Below are positions 26,070 to 33,895 of a DNA stretch of 64,000 nucleotides, in pieces; position 1 is the stretch's first letter; each line of letters begins with the position of its first letter. The stretch is from Sediminibacterium sp. Gen4. Its GTDB lineage: Bacteria; Bacteroidota; Bacteroidia; Chitinophagales; Chitinophagaceae. Position numbers and translations under genes: made by a program. The notes under the pieces are model-generated. The model saw only the letters and a program-made list of their open reading frames with translations, did not search any database and was not told the origin of the DNA. The stretch is taken from NCBI GenBank assembly GCA_013391385.1, contig JACBFI010000005.1, positions 121,832 to 185,831 on the forward strand. The letters run 5' to 3'.

Positions 26070-27191
26070 CTAATCAGGAAATAAAGTCTTATCAATATTA
26101 GGAATCAACCGCAGCGCATTTTTATAATATACTTTCTTCAACACTTCATCACTCAATCCCATTCCATACATTCTCCAAAAAGCATGGTATTTTTTGTGAT
26201 AAGGAAAATATTCATCTGTAGTTTCCAATACGCGGAAATAAGTGGTATACTCTTCCGGAACCCAACTGTCCTTTCCAAACATGATACGGTCCTGGTACTT
26301 ATCAAAAAAAGCTTTCGCTGTTCTTGGTTGTCTGCCTAGTTCTGCAATGACTGCCCCAAACTCTATATACATATTGGGCATGTCATCTAATAAGCTGCCG
26401 AGTTTAGCGAGGTTATTGGGATACCATCCAAAATGTGCAGCAATGAAATTGGTTTTTGGATGACGCTTGATGATATTGTGTTGCTGTTGTATCAAATCAG
26501 CCCAAGGTGCCGGATCAGTATCACTTCTCTTGCGATCGGGTCTGGTAGCCAATTCCAGCCAGCGTTCGTTTTGATCATCTAAGGGTTGCCAGAAAGGTTC
26601 GGGGTCGGCACTATGAATCAGCACCGGTATTTTTAACTCGCCACATTTTGCCCAAATAGGATCCAATCTTGGGTCATCAATACGCAATAATTTACCGGTA
26701 TTGTCTTTGAAAGAGAATCCTAAGTTCTTGTATACTTTCAGTCCATTGGCACCGGCTTTTACATCGTTCTCTAATTCCTTCACAGCTCTTTCTGCCCATC
26801 CGGGTTCTCCTACACCAATGAATGACACATTGGTAAAAAGAATGATCCTGTTGGGCGTTGCTTTCTTGGCATTGGCAATAGCATCAGCCAAATATTGTGG
26901 ATCCTGTAAACCAAATTGTCCATTTACAGATTTAAATCCCCTGCCACTTAAATTCACCATCACACGCATGTTCAATTCATCCATTTGTTTCAACAATGCT
27001 TTTACGTCTTGCGAGGGCATATTGAATTGGTGATTGTGTACATCAATGAAAGGGAATTTGGCTTTGGTAACTTTATGTTCCGGTACTACAAGTGTACTTT
27101 TCGGCTCATATTTTTCAAAGTCCATTTTGGCATTCTGTGCCATTAAAGAAACTGCACAGCTTAGCGCTGTGATGGTAAAGATCAACTTCAT
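26070..27191 (-). CDS. secreted amidohydrolase-family metal-dependent hydrolase
   Basis: A 373-residue protein with a signal peptide (MKLIFTITALSCAVSLMAQ) and an Amidohydro_2-type TIM barrel: metal ligands His52/His54 in FIDVHNHQF, GLKVYKNLGF, LIHSADP (third His), FIAAHFGW (fourth His) and FGKDSWVP with the catalytic Asp. This subfamily includes decarboxylases and lactonases acting on aromatic or sugar-derived acids. It is monocistronic. The substrate is unknown. Confidence 0.82.
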   Translation of the reverse strand: MKLIFTITALSCAVSLMAQNAKMDFEKYEPKSTLVVPEHKVTKAKFPFIDVHNHQFNMPSQDVKALLKQMDELNMRVMVNLSGRGFKSVNGQFGLQDPQYLADAIANAKKATPNRIILFTNVSFIGVGEPGWAERAVKELENDVKAGANGLKVYKNLGFSFKDNTGKLLRIDDPRLDPIWAKCGELKIPVLIHSADPEPFWQPLDDQNERWLELATRPDRKRSDTDPAPWADLIQQQHNIIKRHPKTNFIAAHFGWYPNNLAKLGSLLDDMPNMYIEFGAVIAELGRQPRTAKAFFDKYQDRIMFGKDSWVPEEYTTYFRVLETTDEYFPYHKKYHAFWRMYGMGLSDEVLKKVYYKNALRLIPNIDKTLFPD

Positions 27192-27277
27192 GTGTATATG
27201 ATTTGAAAACGAAAACTATTCCGATGAATTGATAAGCAATAACCACTCTTATATCTTAACGTTTCTTTGTGTTAGTG

Positions 27278-27928
27278 CTAACCCTTTTGTAACTCACTTA
27301 AAACATTATCCAGTCTGCTTTTCAGCGTATCAAAATCAGTATATCCTCTTGCCAACAGATGAAATTTTGTTTCACTGATTTGTATCAATACGCAAGGGTA
27401 GCCTGTCACTTGCAATTGTTTCACCAATGAAAATTCATAATAAGCCTGTTCTTTATACGTATCACTTTTCAGCTTCTCGTAAAAGGTTTCAGGGTGGATG
27501 CTGTATTTCTCTAGTAGGTGTCTGTAAGCCTCATCATCTGTTAAATCACGACCTTCAAAGTGTAAAGCGTATTGTAAATCAGATGCAAAAGCTACTTGTT
27601 GATCCGGATAGAATTCTTTGAAAATACAAAGAGCAATGGCCGGTTTTTCAGAATGCGGAAACCAATCGCTCAGATCCGGATGGTTGATATGCCACAAATA
27701 GTCTGGTCCGAATGTAATACCGGTATATTCTTCCACTGTCTTGTATGCTTTTTGAATATATCCGGCTGTGGCAGCAATGGAAACAGGCTCTTCCGGTAAA
27801 ATCATCCCACCTGATAATACTTCAATAGGTAATTGAGGATAGTTTTCCTGGATTTGTTTCATTACCGGACTAAATCCATAACACCACCCACAATAGGCGT
27901 CGTAGCAGTAGAAGAGCGTTGGAGTCAT
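27278..27928 (-). CDS. DsbA-family oxidoreductase (FrnE-like)
   Basis: A 216-residue thioredoxin-fold protein with redox motif CGWC at residues 13-16 (YDAYCGWCYGFSP) and the cis-Pro region TGYPCVLI near 175, with the large helical insertion typical of DsbA/FrnE. There is no signal peptide, so it is likely cytosolic and may act as an isomerase or reductase in oxidative stress rather than in periplasmic disulfide formation. Confidence 0.85.
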   Translation of the reverse strand: MTPTLFYCYDAYCGWCYGFSPVMKQIQENYPQLPIEVLSGGMILPEEPVSIAATAGYIQKAYKTVEEYTGITFGPDYLWHINHPDLSDWFPHSEKPAIALCIFKEFYPDQQVAFASDLQYALHFEGRDLTDDEAYRHLLEKYSIHPETFYEKLKSDTYKEQAYYEFSLVKQLQVTGYPCVLIQISETKFHLLARGYTDFDTLKSRLDNVLSELQKG

Positions 27929-27956
27929 GGGGCAAAGATAGGTGGAATGAATTTTT

Positions 27957-28023
27957 GATTTTTTGATCTTTGATTTGTTGATCTAATAAATACTGAAATC
28001 AAGAAATCAAAGATCAAAAATTC
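27957..28023. repeat. imperfect inverted repeat between divergent genes
   Basis: 27957-27984 and 27996-28023 are imperfect inverted arms of 28 nt (GATCTTTGATTT core) around an 11-nt loop, in the gap between the divergent DsbA-like and aminotransferase genes. It could form an AT-rich hairpin in either transcript. Origin unknown. Confidence 0.55.
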
Positions 28024-28058
28024 AAAGATCTACACTCATCGATCAAGATGATTCTTTG

Positions 28059-28066
28059 TATTTTTG
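28059..28066 (+). promoter_or_regulatory. -7 promoter element for the aminotransferase gene
   Basis: TATTTTTG matches TAnnTTTG exactly, 18 bp before ATG 28085. It overlaps the TTG at 28064 that could otherwise be taken as a start, which rules that start out. No clear -33 TTG is seen. Confidence 0.55.
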
Positions 28067-28084
28067 AACCCTAAACAGTTTTTT

Positions 28085-29302
28085 ATGCCTGGATTCGAAT
28101 TATTTGGTGCTGAAGAAAGAAAAGAAGTGAATGATGTGCTGGAAACAGGCATCCTGATGCGTTATGGATTTGATGGTCCACGGAAAGGGATCTGGAAAGC
28201 CCAGGAACTGGAAAAAGCCATCACTGAAGTATTTGGTTGTCAATATGCTCATTTGACGTCTAGCGGAACCGCTGCATTAACTACTGCTATGGCTGCTTTG
28301 AATATTGGAGCTGGTGATGAAGTGATCATGCCTTCTTTCACTTTTGTGGCGAGTTTTGAAGCGGTATTGAGTGTGGGAGCGGTACCGGTGCTGGTAGATG
28401 TAGATGAAACATTAACGCTTTCACCTGCTGCAGTAAAAGCGGCGATCACGTCAAAGACAAAATGTGTGATGCCCGTTCATATGTGTGGTAGCATGGCTGA
28501 TTTGGATGCATTGAAAACGATTTGTACTGAACATAACTTGATCTTATTGGAAGATGCTTGTCAGAGTATTGGTGGAACTTATAAAGGAAAAGCTTTGGGT
28601 ACCATCGGTCATGCAGGCACATTCTCTTTTGATTTTGTAAAAACCATTACTTGTGGAGAAGGTGGTGTGGTGATGACCAACAGCGAAGAGGTTTGGACTA
28701 AGTGTGATGGTTATACCGATCATGGGCATGACCACAAGGGTGTTGATCGCGGTGCTGATCTGCATCCTTTCATTGGATACAACTTTAGGATCAGTGAATT
28801 GCATGCTGCTGTTGGATTGGCACAAATCAGAAAACTGGATACATTCCTGAGCTTGCAACGCAAGCATAACAAAGCATTGCGTGCATATCTGGAAACCATA
28901 CCGGAGGTAAGCTTTAGAAAAGTGCCTGATGAGGCAGGTGATAGTTGTAGTTTCTTGAGCTGGTTTTTGCCAACTGAAGCGTTAACAAAAGCAGTGATCG
29001 CTGAAATGAAAGAGCAAGGAATACTCGCTGGTAATTTTTACTGGTATGCAAATAACTGGCATTATATCAGTAAATGGGATCACTTAAAGAATGCGACTAC
29101 GTTGAATAAATTAAGTGATGTACAACAAAATGCGCTATTGAAATTAAAGGAGACTTCATTTGCTGCAAGTGATGCGGTGATGAGTAGATGTATTTCAACT
29201 GCTATTAGCTTGTTATGGACAGAAGAGCAGATCAAAGAGAAAGGTGAAAAAATGGTAGCAGTTATTAAAAAAGTATTGACAAATGCTACGGTAAATGCCT
29301 AA
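28085..29302 (+). CDS. DegT/DnrJ/EryC1/StrS-family aminotransferase
   Basis: A 405-residue PLP aminotransferase of the sugar-nucleotide type: HLTSSGTAAL (PLP phosphate contact), IMPSFTFVASFEAVLSVGA, LLEDACQSIGG with the PLP-ring Asp157, and TFSFDFVKTITCGEGG with the Schiff-base Lys186. The family usually makes amino sugars for surface polysaccharides, but no sugar-nucleotide genes are next to it, so the substrate is open. Start at ATG 28085 follows from the promoter element overlapping the TTG at 28064. Its end overlaps the next gene by 8 bp. Confidence 0.9.
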   Translation: MPGFELFGAEERKEVNDVLETGILMRYGFDGPRKGIWKAQELEKAITEVFGCQYAHLTSSGTAALTTAMAALNIGAGDEVIMPSFTFVASFEAVLSVGAVPVLVDVDETLTLSPAAVKAAITSKTKCVMPVHMCGSMADLDALKTICTEHNLILLEDACQSIGGTYKGKALGTIGHAGTFSFDFVKTITCGEGGVVMTNSEEVWTKCDGYTDHGHDHKGVDRGADLHPFIGYNFRISELHAAVGLAQIRKLDTFLSLQRKHNKALRAYLETIPEVSFRKVPDEAGDSCSFLSWFLPTEALTKAVIAEMKEQGILAGNFYWYANNWHYISKWDHLKNATTLNKLSDVQQNALLKLKETSFAASDAVMSRCISTAISLLWTEEQIKEKGEKMVAVIKKVLTNATVNA

Positions 29303-29792
29303 GCCTAAATCTTATACTGCTTATTATAGGCCCATACCCTTGGGCTTTTGGTTTTATTTTTGGATTATTTTGTTAGTAATAGTCATCGTTTATAATATCA
29401 TTAGATTTTTATGGCCACCCTCTTTTATGAGCGACTGGGAAAACTTTTTTACTCCTATTGCACATGGGTTTATTTTTTATAGTACAGCTGAACGTCTTTA
29501 CAAGCAATACAGAAACAGCAAAATAAAAAATTGCTTTGTGAAAGTTGATGAAGAAGGAATCAGATGGAATTTACATCATGGGAACTATGATGTAAAAGAA
29601 AGTGAGATTATTGTATGGAGCGATATTAAAAAAGTTGTGATTGATGATAAAAAAATCACCATCAAGTACATGTCTACTTATTTTTCTGATAATATTCCTT
29701 TTGAAACCATAACAGAGGGAGATAAGGCTTTGTTGATCGAAGCTTTGAATGAGCAGATTCAGCACAGATCTATTCCTTACGAAAACCGATAA
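29295..29792 (+). CDS. membrane protein with PH-like soluble domain
   Basis: A 165-residue protein with two hydrophobic segments (about 18-41 and 52-64) and a C-terminal soluble part (about 75-155): KNCFVKVDEEGIRWN, EIIVWSDIKKVVIDDKKITIKY. This alternation of short strands resembles bacterial pleckstrin-homology-like domains. Its ATG lies inside the aminotransferase gene (8-bp overlap), which points to one transcript. Specific role unknown. Confidence 0.65.
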   Translation: MPKPKSYTAYYRPIPLGFWFYFWIILLVIVIVYNIIRFLWPPSFMSDWENFFTPIAHGFIFYSTAERLYKQYRNSKIKNCFVKVDEEGIRWNLHHGNYDVKESEIIVWSDIKKVVIDDKKITIKYMSTYFSDNIPFETITEGDKALLIEALNEQIQHRSIPYENR

Positions 29793-29799
29793 CGTTATT

Positions 29800-30351
29800 T
29801 TATTGTATTGCATGGAAAATCCATTCTGAAATAGTTGAGGATAGTGACCATTTCTGATTTTCTTTTTTAAATAAATGAATTTTACCTTGACTTTTGGAGC
29901 CTATTTCAATCAAACAATAAGACATTTTTTCGAGAAATATGGGTTGCGAAATCCAAATTTTATCAAACACAAGCATAATCTCGGGCTTATAACTTAATTT
30001 ATCTGGTATCATTGAAGAAAAAATGATGTTCTCTTTTTGTTCAATGATCTTATATAAATCCAAGACAATATTCTTTTGACTTGTCATTCCCATTGTATCA
30101 ATTCGATTATTTTCTTTATCGAATATTTCTTGTGGTAAATGTTTAAATGAAAATGGAATAGTTGAGCGATTTATAAGATATACTTTTTTCTTTTCTTCTT
30201 TATTAATTAAGGTTTCCTGTTCATGACAAATGCTGTCAATCAGATAGGTTAAAATTTTTTTTGATTCATCATCAATAAATGCACTATACTGTGTATATCC
30301 GAATGATGAAGAGATTAATAAATTAAAAAGAATTATTATCTTATGAAGCAT
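29800..30351 (-). CDS. secreted protein of unknown function
   Basis: A 183-residue protein with a signal peptide (MLHKIIILFNLLISSSFGYTQ). The mature part is rich in Lys, Ile, Asn and Ser with no recognised motif; the last segment CLIEIGSKSQGKIHLFKKEN then WSLSSTISEWIF looks like paired beta strands. It lies in an AT-rich patch with the next upstream gene, which has similar codon use, and its stop nearly abuts the convergent gene at 29792. No function can be given. Confidence 0.65.
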   Translation of the reverse strand: MLHKIIILFNLLISSSFGYTQYSAFIDDESKKILTYLIDSICHEQETLINKEEKKKVYLINRSTIPFSFKHLPQEIFDKENNRIDTMGMTSQKNIVLDLYKIIEQKENIIFSSMIPDKLSYKPEIMLVFDKIWISQPIFLEKMSYCLIEIGSKSQGKIHLFKKENQKWSLSSTISEWIFHAIQ

Positions 30352-30384
30352 CTACTTAAATTTTATTATTCAACTCATTATATT

Positions 30385-31761
30385 TTAATTATTACATAAT
30401 TCCCCCAAATATGCAAGTCTATGATCATTTAAAGTATTACGAATCATTTGCTTGTCAATTTCTGATAATTCTGGATGATTATTAAAATAATCATCCTTGG
30501 TCATTCCATTCCAAGCTAACTTATTAAAATCAGAAGAAGACTGTGGGAACATGTTTCTCATCGAGGCGGCAATTTTTGCGCGGTATTCATCAATAATAAT
30601 TCTATGATGAGCACTACTACCAGTATTAGTTTCAAGTATCCCATTAGCTCTTAAATAGCCATGCATCACTTCATGAAAAATAAAAGAAGTAGAATATTCA
30701 CGGCTAGCTGTTGTTAAAACATCCAAATTTAAGTTTACATGAACATTAATACTACCAAAAGCATTTATAGTAAATTGTGTTTCTCCAGCCAATGTTTCGC
30801 CATTATATCCAGTTAATCCTCGGGTTTCGTTAAATTCAATACTCAGCTTTCTTGATAATCCAAATGTATTTTTTAAAAGCTGATTTACATCATTTATAAA
30901 ACTGTTACTCAACATGTTATCTACAATTCCTTTAAGGCAATTATTTTGAAGATTATTAATAATATCTTGTAATAATGGATTATACATATCACTTAAATCC
31001 CCTCCTCCTCCTCCTCCTCCACAATTATATCTTATATATAGTCCTCCATTTGTTAGACCGATTGAAGTTGTTACGCAATCATAACATACTTGATAAACAT
31101 AGTCGAGAGTAATTGATCCGTTACTCCATCTCGTATAATGTCCCCACCATTCACATTCATAATTATTTTTTTTGATTGAAACATTATTAGAATTTACCTT
31201 AATCGATTCATTAATAGATGTTTTTGAAATAAATCCTCTCCAAATAACTTTACCATTTTTTAAACCGTAATCATGTTGAAATTTATTATCAATACTGTAT
31301 GATATGTAAGTGCCCGAAAAGCTTGTTTCCTTATTAATATTAAGTACAGCAGCTTGGTAATAAGAGATGATTGCCTTAATTGGTTGAGTTGCTGACTTTG
31401 GATTATTGCTTATTATTCGAACAATGCAACCACTATCAACAGACATCTGATTATGATCGTAAAAAAATGCCATACCGACTTTTGAGTGTTTTAGTGGTAC
31501 ATATACTACAGATTTATTTAGCGAAACTTTATTTATCATGCCATCTTCCCAAGTTGCTAATGATACTATTGAATCAATATTGTTTTTTGATGCACTCAAA
31601 ATAGCAGCTTGATTTTTTAACCATGCTTGTAACTTTGCAGATACATTCGCATTTAGTTTAAACTCAATGATTTTTTCAACTTCGATTTTTTTACAACCTA
31701 ATAAGCCTACAATAAAAGCTACAATGAGTAGAAACTGGCAGGAAATAAGTTTATTCTTCAC
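30385..31761 (-). CDS. lipoprotein with zincin-like HEVMH motif and polyglycine stretch
   Basis: A 458-residue protein if started at GTG 31761, which gives a clean lipoprotein signal (MKNKLISCQFLLIVAFIVGL then LGC). An upstream ATG at 31827 would bury it behind 22 polar residues. The middle has several Cys and YNCGGGGGGGD, encoded by a GGA tract at 30999-31020. Near residue 363 lies FIFHEVMHGYL, a HExxH zinc-protease motif, followed by HHRIIIDEYRAKI with a possible third ligand. It may be a surface metallopeptidase; the first 300 residues are unfamiliar. AT-rich codon use sets it apart from flanking genes. Confidence 0.7.
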   Translation of the reverse strand: MKNKLISCQFLLIVAFIVGLLGCKKIEVEKIIEFKLNANVSAKLQAWLKNQAAILSASKNNIDSIVSLATWEDGMINKVSLNKSVVYVPLKHSKVGMAFFYDHNQMSVDSGCIVRIISNNPKSATQPIKAIISYYQAAVLNINKETSFSGTYISYSIDNKFQHDYGLKNGKVIWRGFISKTSINESIKVNSNNVSIKKNNYECEWWGHYTRWSNGSITLDYVYQVCYDCVTTSIGLTNGGLYIRYNCGGGGGGGDLSDMYNPLLQDIINNLQNNCLKGIVDNMLSNSFINDVNQLLKNTFGLSRKLSIEFNETRGLTGYNGETLAGETQFTINAFGSINVHVNLNLDVLTTASREYSTSFIFHEVMHGYLRANGILETNTGSSAHHRIIIDEYRAKIAASMRNMFPQSSSDFNKLAWNGMTKDDYFNNHPELSEIDKQMIRNTLNDHRLAYLGELCNN

Positions 31762-31851
31762 TAGAAAATAATTTTTAATAACGATATTATTTTTTTTTAA
31801 ATATCTAAAAAATATTTTTTCCCACACATACTTATCGAGATTTTACAAGTT

Positions 31852-32175
31852 CTATTTTTTACGAAAACCGGATGGCCGCCTAAGAGAAGCAGGTATGAAT
31901 ATTGACTGCTTTCCTTCCAATTGATTGACATGGTCTAAGCTGCCCAATCGAAAGCGAAATGGTACTTTGGTGAGCTTTTCAATTTGCAACTCTTTTTTGC
32001 AGAAAAATGATAAGTTTTTGCTGTAATGATCTTCCGGCAACAAACGAAAGCCGGTATTGCGTAAACTATCTGTCAATATGGGTTTTGATTGTACAGGTGT
32101 AATGTATTGCGCTTTCGTGCAAATCACTGTAATTAGGAATAAATTCACAAACAAACAAATCCGTTTCGCCAACAT
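31852..32175 (-). CDS. small secreted protein next to rpoN
   Basis: A 107-residue protein with a signal peptide (MLAKRICLFVNLFLITVICTKAQ). The mature part contains NTGFRLLPEDHYSKNLSFFC and a basic tail (RRPSGFRKK). No family recognised. I chose ATG 32175, which begins the signal peptide; the longer frame to 32214 adds thirteen basic residues. It is divergent from rpoN. Confidence 0.6.
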   Translation of the reverse strand: MLAKRICLFVNLFLITVICTKAQYITPVQSKPILTDSLRNTGFRLLPEDHYSKNLSFFCKKELQIEKLTKVPFRFRLGSLDHVNQLEGKQSIFIPASLRRPSGFRKK

Positions 32176-32275
32176 CTTGCAATGATTGTACGTAAATTTA
32201 CGGCGTTTTAGCATTGTGAGATGTTAAACAAAAAAAGTGCTGAATGGGATTGTTCATTTGTATTTTGAGGAAGAT

Positions 32276-33766
32276 ATGTCGTTAAGCCAGTCGTTACAAC
32301 AGAAATTATTACAGAAATTATCTCCACAACAGATTCAACTCATGAAACTGTTGCAGATACCTACTGCCAATCTGGAAGAACGTATCAAAGAAGAACTGGA
32401 AGAGAACCCTGCACTGGAAATGGATGAAGAAGGTCATACGGATGATTTTGGGGACGACATGAAAGATGAGTTCGAAAATTCACCCGAAGATGAGTTGGAT
32501 CCTGATGGAAGTTCTGATGAGTATGATAATGTAGATATCAGTGAATATGTAGTGGATGATGACGGTGAAATAGCCGACTATAAAATGAAGGATGATAATT
32601 ATCCGGAAATGGATGATCAAAAAGTGATTCCTATTCGGGTAGAGACCAGTTTTCATGAATTGGTATTGAACCAATTGGGTATGCTGGAACTGGATGAAAG
32701 AAATTATAAGATCGCTGAACAGATTGTGGGAAGTTTGGATGATGATGGATATCTGCGTCGCGAATTGACTTCTATTGCAGATGATTTGGCTTTTCGTCAG
32801 GGGTTGAGTGTGGAGGAAAAAGAAATTGAAGATATCATTCAGCAAATACAGCAGTTTGATCCGCCGGGAGTTTGTGCAAGAGATTTGAAAGAATGTTTAT
32901 TGCTGCAACTGAAAAGAAAATTAAGCGAAGGCATTTCTGTAGAACTAGCGGTTCAGGTACTCTCTAAATATTTTGATGAGTTTACCAAAAAGCATTACGA
33001 GAAAATTCAGCGTGGATTAAATCTGACTGATGATCAGATTCGTGATGTTATCAATCAAATCATTAAGCTGAATCCCAAGCCCGGAGGGAATATTGGAGAA
33101 ATCAATAAAGCTGAAAGTTATATTGTCCCTGATTTTTTTATCCTGAATAATAATGGGAAGTTGGAATTAACCCTCAACGCTAAAAATGCACCTGATCTTC
33201 GTATCAGTGAAGGTTATCGAGATATGTTGAAGGAGTATGATAAGGGCAGTAAGAAAGACAAACGACAGAAAGAAGCCGTTCTTTTTATCAAGCAAAAGAT
33301 CGATTCTGCCAAGTGGTTTATTGATATGATCAAGCAGCGTCAGGATACATTGATCGGTACCATGAGTGCGATCATGAAACACCAACAAGAATTTTTTCTT
33401 ACCGGTGATGAAACGACGATGCGCCCCATGATCTTGAAAGATATTGCAGAACTTACCGGATTGGATATATCTACCGTAAGCCGTGTTGCGAATAGTAAGT
33501 TTGTGCAAACAGAATTTGGCACGTATCGATTGAAATTTTTCTTTAGTGAATCACTCAGTACAGACAGTGGTGAAGAAGTGAGTACCCGAGAAGTAAAGAA
33601 AATTTTAAGTGATATCATAGAAGCTGAAGACAAGCGTAAACCCTTGAGTGATGAAGTGTTAACAGAAATGCTACAGGAAAAAGGATACAATATTGCACGT
33701 AGAACCGTTGCCAAATACAGAGAGCAACTGAATATACCTGTAGCGAGGTTACGCAAAGAGTTGTAG
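32276..33766 (+). CDS. rpoN: RNA polymerase sigma-54 factor
   Basis: A 496-residue sigma-54 protein. Region I is the Gln-rich activator-contact segment (SLSQSLQQKLLQKLSPQQIQ), followed by LEENPALE and a very acidic region II (about 48-125). The core-binding and HTH parts follow, including FDPPGVCARDLKECLLLQL and ISTVSRVANSKF. The C-terminus has the RpoN box NIARRTVAKYREQL that reads the -24 element. It directs transcription from -24/-12 promoters with AAA+ activators. ATG 32276 gives the standard MSLSQ start and has AGGAAG upstream. No activator gene is in the window. Confidence 0.96.
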   Translation: MSLSQSLQQKLLQKLSPQQIQLMKLLQIPTANLEERIKEELEENPALEMDEEGHTDDFGDDMKDEFENSPEDELDPDGSSDEYDNVDISEYVVDDDGEIADYKMKDDNYPEMDDQKVIPIRVETSFHELVLNQLGMLELDERNYKIAEQIVGSLDDDGYLRRELTSIADDLAFRQGLSVEEKEIEDIIQQIQQFDPPGVCARDLKECLLLQLKRKLSEGISVELAVQVLSKYFDEFTKKHYEKIQRGLNLTDDQIRDVINQIIKLNPKPGGNIGEINKAESYIVPDFFILNNNGKLELTLNAKNAPDLRISEGYRDMLKEYDKGSKKDKRQKEAVLFIKQKIDSAKWFIDMIKQRQDTLIGTMSAIMKHQQEFFLTGDETTMRPMILKDIAELTGLDISTVSRVANSKFVQTEFGTYRLKFFFSESLSTDSGEEVSTREVKKILSDIIEAEDKRKPLSDEVLTEMLQEKGYNIARRTVAKYREQLNIPVARLRKEL

Positions 33767-33895
33767 TGATATCCCTACTTTTTTACAGAATCTCCCGAAA
33801 TGCTTGATTTTTCTCGATTTCAAGGTAACAATCTTGTTGTGTTTTAGTACCTTTATTGTATCTGCAAGGGCAGCTAAAATTCAATATCCATCCAC

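Noticed and set aside
28064-28084. TTG start for the aminotransferase
   Set aside because: It falls inside the TATTTTTG promoter element, so the transcript would begin after it; ATG 28085 gives the family's normal N-terminus.
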